From Acidimicrobiaceae bacterium (GTDB lineage Bacteria > Actinomycetota > Acidimicrobiia > Acidimicrobiales > UBA8190), in the NCBI GenBank assembly GCA_003453695.1, contig DMNK01000150.1, positions 21,244-45,910 of the forward strand: a stretch of 24,667 nucleotides of DNA, read 5' to 3'. Positions 20,295 through 24,667 of this stretch are shown here, piece by piece (position 1 is the stretch's first letter; each line of letters begins with the position of its first letter). Below the pieces are notes generated by a model. It was not told where the DNA came from. It did no database searches and saw nothing but the letters and a program-made list of their open reading frames with translations. The position numbers and the translations under genes were made by a program.

Positions 20295-20306
20295 GCCGGC
20301 CACGCA

Positions 20307-20312
20307 TAGGTT
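20307..20312 (+). promoter_or_regulatory. Predicted -10 hexamer of the leader ORF
   Basis: TAGGTT ends 7 nt before GTG 20320, again the leaderless arrangement. It would drive the 22-codon ORF and the gene coupled to it. Confidence 0.45.
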
Positions 20313-20319
20313 GAGCGGC

Positions 20320-20388
20320 GTGACGGAACCGGTGGCCGACCATTCACCCGTCACGCCGCGGTGGGTGCCGGGGGAACCGCCGTCGTGA
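20320..20388 (+). CDS. 22-codon leader ORF coupled to the CMD-family gene
   Basis: GTG 20320 opens a 22-residue frame beginning MTEPVADHSPVTPRW and ending in TGA at 20386-20388. The stop overlaps the GTG start (20385-20387) of the next gene as GTGA. A TAGGTT hexamer 7 nt upstream suits a leaderless start. The peptide is proline-rich and unrecognised; it may exist only to bring ribosomes to the downstream start. An alternative reading is a frameshifted N-terminus of the downstream protein. Confidence 0.45.
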   Translation: MTEPVADHSPVTPRWVPGEPPS

Positions 20389-20936
20389 CGCTCGACCCCG
20401 ACGACGGAGGTGGCGGCCCACGCCTGGCTCCGCTTCCGCCCGGGGAATGGGACGACTTCCTGTCGCGGTTGGTCGACGCATCGGGCGGTCCGGAGCACGC
20501 CCTCAACATCTTCACCACGCTCGGTCGGCATCCGGAGCTGTTTCGCCGCTGGATCGGTTTCGGCGGCGCCCTCCTCGGCGGCCAGCTCCCCGGCCGGCTG
20601 CGCGAGCTCGTGATCCTGCGTACCTCGGTGCGCTGCCGAGCCGACTACGAGTGGATTCACCACGAGGAGACGGCCCGACGGCTGGGCGTCGCTCCCGAGG
20701 AGCTCGAAGCCCTGCGGCGGCCTCTGGCCGACCATCCGTGGGGCCATGACGACCTGATCGTCCTGCGGGCCGCCGACGAGATGCACGACACCTGGACGCT
20801 GGCCGAGGAGTCGTGGGCGGCAGTGCACGGCCTGCTCGGCGATTCCGGGACCATCGAATTCGTCATGCTGGTCGGCCAGTACCACCTCGTGGCTCTGGCC
20901 CTGCGGACGCTGCGGATCGAGCCCGAGCGTCCCTAG
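20385..20936 (+). CDS. Carboxymuconolactone decarboxylase family protein, single-Cys type
   Basis: A 183-residue helical CMD-family protein. RELVILRTSVRCRADYEWIHHEETARRLG is the family core, with one cysteine, then D-Y-E-W and H, the common variant without CxxC. ALNIFTTLGRHPELFRRWIGFGGALLGGQLP precedes it, and EFVMLVGQYHLVALALRTL is the usual last helix. The substrate is unknown; relatives are annotated as peroxidase-related or gamma-carboxymuconolactone decarboxylase. GTG 20385 overlaps the stop of the leader ORF; GTG 20361 in the same frame is a less likely start. It ends 3 nt before the convergent TetR gene's stop. Confidence 0.87.
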   Translation: MTLDPDDGGGGPRLAPLPPGEWDDFLSRLVDASGGPEHALNIFTTLGRHPELFRRWIGFGGALLGGQLPGRLRELVILRTSVRCRADYEWIHHEETARRLGVAPEELEALRRPLADHPWGHDDLIVLRAADEMHDTWTLAEESWAAVHGLLGDSGTIEFVMLVGQYHLVALALRTLRIEPERP

Positions 20937-20939
20937 GGG

Positions 20940-21554
20940 TCAGTCGTCGGCGACGACGGCCTGGAGCAACAGGTCTACGAAGGTCTTGAACAGCTCTCCC
21001 TCGTCGGGGTCGAGGAAGGCCCAGGCGAGAAAGCCCTCGGCCGACATCTCGAAGATGTGGGCCAGGCGCGCCGGCGGGACCTTCCACTCGAACGAAGCCG
21101 AGCGGGCCAGGTCCCGGATGAAGCCGGCTACGGCCTTGGTCATCTCCCGGGCGTTGGCGACGTATCGCTCCCGGAACTCCGGGTTGCGCAAGGCATAGAG
21201 GCGGCCCTCCAACTCGAGCGCGAACCAGTCGGGGTCGCGGGCGAGGATCTGACGGAAGGCATTGGCGAGCGGCAGGTGATCGAGCTCCCGCGGCTCGGGC
21301 GGGTTCTCGTCGAACCACTCCGAGAAGGCGGCCAGCGACCGCTGGTTCTGGTGGTCCAAGGTGGCGAGGAACAGCCCCTCTTTGTCCTCGAAGTTCTTGT
21401 AGATGGCCCCCCGGGTGAAGCCGGCCGTGTCGGCGATCTCGTCCAGGGAGGCGCCGTAGAAACCCCGGCGGGCGAAGACCTGGACGGCGGCCTCGACGAG
21501 AGCGGTCCTGGTCAGCTCCCGGCGACGCTCCGGAGTCCAGCGTTCCACGGCCAT
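20940..21554 (-). CDS. TetR family transcriptional regulator
   Basis: A 204-residue regulator. TRTALVEAAVQVFARRGFYGASLDEIADTAGFTRGAIYKNFEDKEGLFLATLD is a textbook TetR DNA-binding domain with recognition helix TRGAIYKNFEDK. The C-terminal domain FALELEGRLYALRNPEFRERY is common in TetR proteins of actinobacterial lipid or drug regulons; the ligand is unknown. ATG 21554 is preferred because longer starts run through the operator region. Its upstream region carries clustered GTATC/GATAC half-sites and a divergent 58-aa gene, so it probably represses itself and that gene. Confidence 0.92.
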   Translation of the reverse strand: MAVERWTPERRRELTRTALVEAAVQVFARRGFYGASLDEIADTAGFTRGAIYKNFEDKEGLFLATLDHQNQRSLAAFSEWFDENPPEPRELDHLPLANAFRQILARDPDWFALELEGRLYALRNPEFRERYVANAREMTKAVAGFIRDLARSASFEWKVPPARLAHIFEMSAEGFLAWAFLDPDEGELFKTFVDLLLQAVVADD

Positions 21555-21585
21555 GGGTCTCCATTCTGGATCCTCGGGGACGGGA

Positions 21586-21613
21586 TTGACTTCTGGTAGC
21601 GCTAGGGTATCAT
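21586..21613 (+). promoter_or_regulatory. Promoter of the divergent 58-aa gene
   Basis: TTGACT (21586-21591) and TATCAT (21608-21613) are separated by 16 bp, and ATG 21620 follows 6 nt later. This is the best -35/-10 pair seen in the window and predicts a leaderless mRNA. Confidence 0.65.
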
Positions 21614-21638
21614 AGATACATGACCGTATCTCGGTATC
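21607..21638. promoter_or_regulatory. Clustered GTATC/GATAC operator half-sites
   Basis: GTATC (21607-21611) and GATAC (21615-21619) form a 5-3-5 perfect palindrome over the -10 element. Two further GTATC copies follow at 21626-21630 and 21634-21638; GATAC 21615 with GTATC 21626 makes a second palindrome. This is a good TetR operator between the regulator and its divergent neighbour. Confidence 0.65.
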
Positions 21639-21796
21639 AGACACGTAGCGGGGGGCCGGAGCGAGAGGCAGCCCTCACGTGGCTGCACCGGCAGATGACC
21701 TGGGAGAAGGTGCTGAACCGCCTCCGGGAGGAGGCGGGCATACCGGCTGGCCCGGCCCGAGAGGGCCACGCCGTGCCGGACCGGCCCGCCGCCTGA
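21620..21796 (+). CDS. Small 58-aa helical protein divergent from TetR
   Basis: ATG 21620 opens a 58-residue frame starting MTVSRYQTRSGGPEREAALTWLHRQM, then TWEKVLNRLREEAGIP and a Pro/Ala-rich end. The central segment ALTWLHRQMTWEKVLNRLREEAG is a convincing amphipathic helix pair resembling small actinobacterial proteins of the form 'L-x-W-L-x-x-Q-x-x-W-E-x-x-L-x-x-L-R'. No function is known to me. The promoter and TetR operators sit directly on its start codon, strong support for a real, regulated gene. It is followed by the convergent histidine kinase gene. Confidence 0.6.
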   Translation: MTVSRYQTRSGGPEREAALTWLHRQMTWEKVLNRLREEAGIPAGPAREGHAVPDRPAA

Positions 21797-21837
21797 CCCG
21801 ACACGCTGCCTGACCCGGCAGCAGCCCGGTCCCGGGA

Positions 21838-23766
21838 TCAGCCGGGGATGGGCACCCGCCAATCGATCGCCGTGCCCTTGCCGTTGCGGCCTGAGCCGAT
21901 GCTCATGGACCCTCCCCGCCCCTCGGCGCGGGCGCGCAGGTTGGCCAAGCCGCTGGAGCGGGTGCGCCCCTCGGCGCCCTGGCCGTCGTCGATGACCTCG
22001 ATCACGAGCTGGTCGCCTTCCACCCGGACCCTCACCTGCACGGTGGTCGCGGCGGCGTGGCGCGCCGTGTTGGAGAGCGCCTCGCGCACCACGGCCAAGA
22101 CATCGGGGACGACCTCCTCGGGCAGGCGTGTGTCGATGGGCCCGTCGAACTGCAGCCGGGGTTGGAAGCCCAAGGCGGGGGCGGCCAGGCTGGCCGCGTC
22201 CAAGATCCGGGAGCGTGCGCTCTTCTCCACGTGCTCGGTCGCTTGGAGCTCGAGCGAGAAGATCGTGCTCCGCACGTCGCGGATGGTGGCATCGAGCTCC
22301 TCGACCGACTCCTCGATCCGTTCGAGGACGGGTTGGTCGGCGATGGAGTTGGCCGCCGCCTGCAGCGACATCCCCACGGCGAACAGCCGCTGGATCACAT
22401 GGTCGTGGAGGTCCCGGGCGATGCGCTCCCGGTCCGAGATCAAGGCGAACTGGGAACGCTCGAGCTCGGCGCGCGCCACCTCGATGCCGAGCCCGGCCTG
22501 CTGGGCGAAGCTCTCGACCAACCGCACGTCCTCGGGCTCGAAGGGGGCGCGCCCCGGGGTGCGGGTCACGATCAGCACCCCGGTGGGCCCCGCCGAGCTC
22601 GTCATGGGGGCGAGCACGATCGGCCCGATCCGTACCCCCGAGAGCAGGGGTGCCGGAGCAGGTGAGTCGTTGTGCAGGTCCTCGCTCACGATGGACTGGC
22701 CGCTCTGGAACACCTGGCCGGCCAGCGACACCTCGATCGACATGGTGGAGCCGACGTCCAGGCTGGTCTCTCCCCGTACCGCCGCCACCGTGAGCGTGTC
22801 CGGTTCGTTCTCGGACGGCAGCGCCACCAGCACCCCGTCGGCGTCGATGAGCTCACCCACCCGCCGGGTGATCAGGTCCAGCCACGCTTCGGTCTCGGTG
22901 CCGGAGAACAGCGCCAGGCGGACTTCGGACATGGCGGTGATCCACCGCTCGCGCCGCTGGCTCTCGGCGAGGAGGTGCCGAAGCTCGAGCTCGGCGCGGC
23001 GCCGTTCGGTGATGTCGCGCAGCACGGTGGCGAACCCCACCGGCTCGCCCGACACGTCGGTGACGAGCGAGATGGACTCGGCCACGTCCACCTGGGTGCC
23101 GTCAGCTCGCACCCGGCGCGTGTCGTTGTTGGGGACGCGCAGCCCGCTGCGCACCCGGGCCATGCGCTCCTCCATCTGCGGGCGCAGGTCGGACGGGACG
23201 AGCCGCCAGAACGGGCGGCCCACCACGTCCTCGGCACGGTGTCCAAGCAACCGCTCGGCCCCCGGGTTCCAGCTGACGAGGGCGCCGCCCAGATCCATCG
23301 AGATCATGGCGTCGTCGGAGGAGGCCACGATGGCGGCCAGTCGCGCCTCGGATTCCCACTCGGCTCGCTGCGCCGTGATGTCGCGGATGGAGGCCATGGT
23401 GAGCTGGCGTTCGCCCACCTGCAGCGGAGTCAGGCTGATGTCGACAGGGAATTCGGACCCGTCACGGCGGATGGCCCACAGCTCGAGTCCCGCCCCCATG
23501 GGACGCTGGCCGGGCCGGGCGAAGAAGGCACTGCGGTGACGGACGTGACGGGCGCGCAGCCGGACAGGGACCAGCGACTCCACCGCCGCCCCGGCCATGC
23601 CCCCGTCCGGGAAGCGGAAGATCCGCTCGGCCTGCTGGTTGGCGGCGACGATGGTGCCCACCCCGTCGACCACGACGGCGGCGTCGGGCATGAGGCGGAG
23701 GACGGCCTCAACCTGCTCGGTCGGGGCTTGCGCCGGTGCCGGCCCTTCGCCGGCTGTGGTGGTCAC
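21838..23766 (-). CDS. PAS-PAS-GAF sensor histidine kinase (NarL-type, DevS-like core)
   Basis: A 642-residue soluble sensor kinase. PAS1 (about 18-130: VEAVLRLMPDAAVVVDGVGTIVAANQQAERIF) and PAS2 (about 137-260: IVASSDDAMISMDLGGALVSWNPGAERLLGH) are followed by a GAF domain (about 275-430). The HisKA_3 motif RERIARDLHDHVIQRLFAVGMSLQ places the phosphorylated histidine at His454. The HATPase domain has REALSNTARHAA (N box), VIDDGQG (G1) and SSGLANLRARAEGRGG (G2). The core resembles mycobacterial DevS/DosT, but the sensor part differs. No transmembrane segment. I prefer GTG 23766; TTG 23793 is possible. No NarL/LuxR response regulator lies in this window, so the partner is elsewhere. Confidence 0.9.
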   Translation of the reverse strand: MTTTAGEGPAPAQAPTEQVEAVLRLMPDAAVVVDGVGTIVAANQQAERIFRFPDGGMAGAAVESLVPVRLRARHVRHRSAFFARPGQRPMGAGLELWAIRRDGSEFPVDISLTPLQVGERQLTMASIRDITAQRAEWESEARLAAIVASSDDAMISMDLGGALVSWNPGAERLLGHRAEDVVGRPFWRLVPSDLRPQMEERMARVRSGLRVPNNDTRRVRADGTQVDVAESISLVTDVSGEPVGFATVLRDITERRRAELELRHLLAESQRRERWITAMSEVRLALFSGTETEAWLDLITRRVGELIDADGVLVALPSENEPDTLTVAAVRGETSLDVGSTMSIEVSLAGQVFQSGQSIVSEDLHNDSPAPAPLLSGVRIGPIVLAPMTSSAGPTGVLIVTRTPGRAPFEPEDVRLVESFAQQAGLGIEVARAELERSQFALISDRERIARDLHDHVIQRLFAVGMSLQAAANSIADQPVLERIEESVEELDATIRDVRSTIFSLELQATEHVEKSARSRILDAASLAAPALGFQPRLQFDGPIDTRLPEEVVPDVLAVVREALSNTARHAAATTVQVRVRVEGDQLVIEVIDDGQGAEGRTRSSGLANLRARAEGRGGSMSIGSGRNGKGTAIDWRVPIPG

Positions 23767-23819
23767 CTGCCGTCCCGGCGTCGCACCACCCAAAGGCTAC
23801 TGCCCTCGCCTGGCCTGTC

Positions 23820-23879
23820 TTTGCTGCACGGGCCTGCTTTTGCTGCACGGGGCTGCTTTGCCGCTTTGCTGCACCCGGG
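23820..23879. repeat. Three short direct repeats of TTTGCTGCAC(GGG)
   Basis: TTTGCTGCACGGG occurs at 23820-23832 and 23839-23851, and TTTGCTGCACCCGGG at 23865-23879, at spacings of 19 and 26 bp. They lie between the glnE stop and the histidine kinase start (both minus strand). They may be regulatory or a local slippage product. Confidence 0.65.
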
Positions 23880-23914
23880 CTGTCCATGTCCTGCGTACCG
23901 TGACCGAGCGCCCC

Positions 23915-24667
23915 TCAGGCGTCTTCGATGCCGTAGAACAGCCGCTCCGTGACTCGCCGGGCCCGGCGCGTCACCCGCCGGTACTCGTCGCGCAACGCCG
24001 GCGGGGTCGTGCCCAGGCTTCGGGCGAGACGCGACAGATCTGCGGTCCGCGAGGGAAGGGCATCCCCCGGACCGGTTCCCCCCGGCAGCGCGCCCACCAG
24101 GTGCCAGCGGTTGCGAGTGTGCTCACAGAAGACGTAGCTGGCTCGCAGGGCCTCGGCGTCCTCCTCCTCGAGGGCTCCGCCGGTCATGAGGGCGTCCAGG
24201 GCGGCCTGGGTGGACGGTTGGGCGACCCCGCTGCGCAGCTGGAGCAACTGCACCGTCCACTCGACATCCGACAGCGATCCTCGGCCCAGCTTCAAATGGA
24301 ACTCCGGGTCCTCACCGCTCGGGATGCGCTCGCGTTCGATGCGCGCCTTCATGCGCCGGATCTCGGCCACCTGGTCGTCGCCGAGCGGTGTTCCCCACAG
24401 GAACTCGTCGACGGCCTCGAGGAAGCGCGATCCGAGCTCGCGGTCACCGGCGACCACCCGCCCCCGCAGCAGGGCCTGGCGCTCCCAGGTCTGGGCCCAG
24501 CGGGAGAAGTAGAGGTGGAAGCCGGCCACGGTGCGAGACAGCCGGCCCTGGGCTCCCTCCGGACGCAGGCCGAGATCCAAGGTGGCGACCCGTGTGGCCG
24601 GGCTCGGGCCGTGGAAGAGGTGCAGCAGGGCTTCCGAGACCGCGGCCGCGGCGTTGTCGCCCGCGGC
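23915..24667 (-). CDS. glnE: Glutamine synthetase adenylyltransferase GlnE, C-terminal part (truncated by window edge)
   Basis: Bifunctional enzyme that adenylylates and deadenylylates glutamine synthetase in response to nitrogen status. The C-terminal 250 residues are present. The second nucleotidyltransferase core is seen as LDLGLRPEGAQGRLSRTVAGF, then SRWAQTWERQALLRGRVVAGD and HLKLGRGSLSDVEWTVQLLQL, the conserved G-x-G-x-L-x-D-x-E region. CEHTRNRWHLV and EYRRVTRRARRVTERLFYGIEDA form the usual C-terminal helical part. The frame is open to the window edge. Its substrate GlnA, with the LYDLPPEE tyrosine, lies at the opposite end of the window about 23.5 kb away. Confidence 0.95.
   Translation of the reverse strand, partial: AAGDNAAAAVSEALLHLFHGPSPATRVATLDLGLRPEGAQGRLSRTVAGFHLYFSRWAQTWERQALLRGRVVAGDRELGSRFLEAVDEFLWGTPLGDDQVAEIRRMKARIERERIPSGEDPEFHLKLGRGSLSDVEWTVQLLQLRSGVAQPSTQAALDALMTGGALEEEDAEALRASYVFCEHTRNRWHLVGALPGGTGPGDALPSRTADLSRLARSLGTTPPALRDEYRRVTRRARRVTERLFYGIEDA

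Noticed and set aside
19410..20885. 491-codon minus-strand frame
   Set aside because: Antisense to three well-supported genes (DUF1918, TIGR03084 and CMD family); no domain signal.
23820..23879. TTTGCTGCAC repeats considered as a CRISPR array
   Set aside because: Units are only 13-15 bp with 6- and 13-bp gaps; no cas genes.
22672..23952. 426-codon plus-strand frame opposite the histidine kinase
   Set aside because: Rich in G, H, P and R with no recognisable domain; a mirror frame of the kinase gene.

Overview
The window is GC-rich DNA with many GTG starts, short gaps between genes, and several gene families typical of Actinomycetota: DUF1918, TIGR03084/DinB-type proteins, a complete decaprenyl-phosphoryl-arabinose trio, and an adenylylated GlnA with GlnE. 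I infer an actinobacterium, probably a deep lineage such as Acidimicrobiia. The class-level call is soft because no rRNA is present. No mobile element, CRISPR array, rRNA or convincing tRNA was seen.

Layout. (1) 1-365: the C-terminus of glutamine synthetase with its adenylylation-site tyrosine. It is followed by a short decayed remnant of a class III nucleotide cyclase (405-470). (2) 491-1182: an AbrB/MazE-like antitoxin and a PIN-domain toxin. They sit behind a near-ideal extended -10 and a 9+9 bp inverted repeat. The two genes share one reading frame, separated by one amber codon, and the toxin has no ATG, GTG or TTG start. (3) 1272-3720, minus strand: a TetR regulator, a cupin-VOC fusion protein and a cyclase with a Cys4 N-terminus. 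(4) 4011-6838: a sulfur operon of sulfide:quinone oxidoreductase, a DsrC/TusE protein with only the terminal cysteine, a DsrE2-like protein, and a PIG-L/LmbE deacetylase. (5) 6839-12192: an accessory stretch with two small proteins, a single-domain response regulator, an NTF2-like protein, an HSL-type esterase, a GNAT acetyltransferase, a duplicated ABM-like protein and an AhpD-like protein. (6) 12195-13766, minus strand: a DHA2-type drug exporter behind a promoter with the 19-bp spacer and dyad of MerR-family control. (7) 13959-19159: a second single-domain response regulator, then UbiA-type DPPR synthase, DprE1, DprE2 and a membrane-anchored phosphodiester glycosidase with an arginine-rich repeat tail. 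(8) 19309-21796: DUF1918, TIGR03084, a 22-codon leader ORF coupled to a carboxymuconolactone-decarboxylase family gene, a TetR regulator and a divergent 58-aa gene over clustered GTATC/GATAC half-sites. (9) 21838-24667, minus strand: a PAS-PAS-GAF histidine kinase and the C-terminus of GlnE.

How the parts relate. GlnA at the left edge and GlnE at the right edge are target and modifying enzyme of one nitrogen control circuit, separated here by about 23.5 kb of unrelated genes. The sulfur operon should oxidise sulfide to persulfide at the membrane and hand sulfane sulfur to TusE/DsrE2 carriers. The UbiA-DprE1-DprE2 block makes the arabinose donor for a cell-wall arabinan; the adjacent phosphodiester glycosidase may act on an envelope glycan.

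Across the window, at least eight gene starts have a (C/T)AnnnT hexamer exactly 6-7 nt before an ATG or GTG, the layout expected of leaderless transcripts. This pattern also supports small genes that would otherwise be overlooked.
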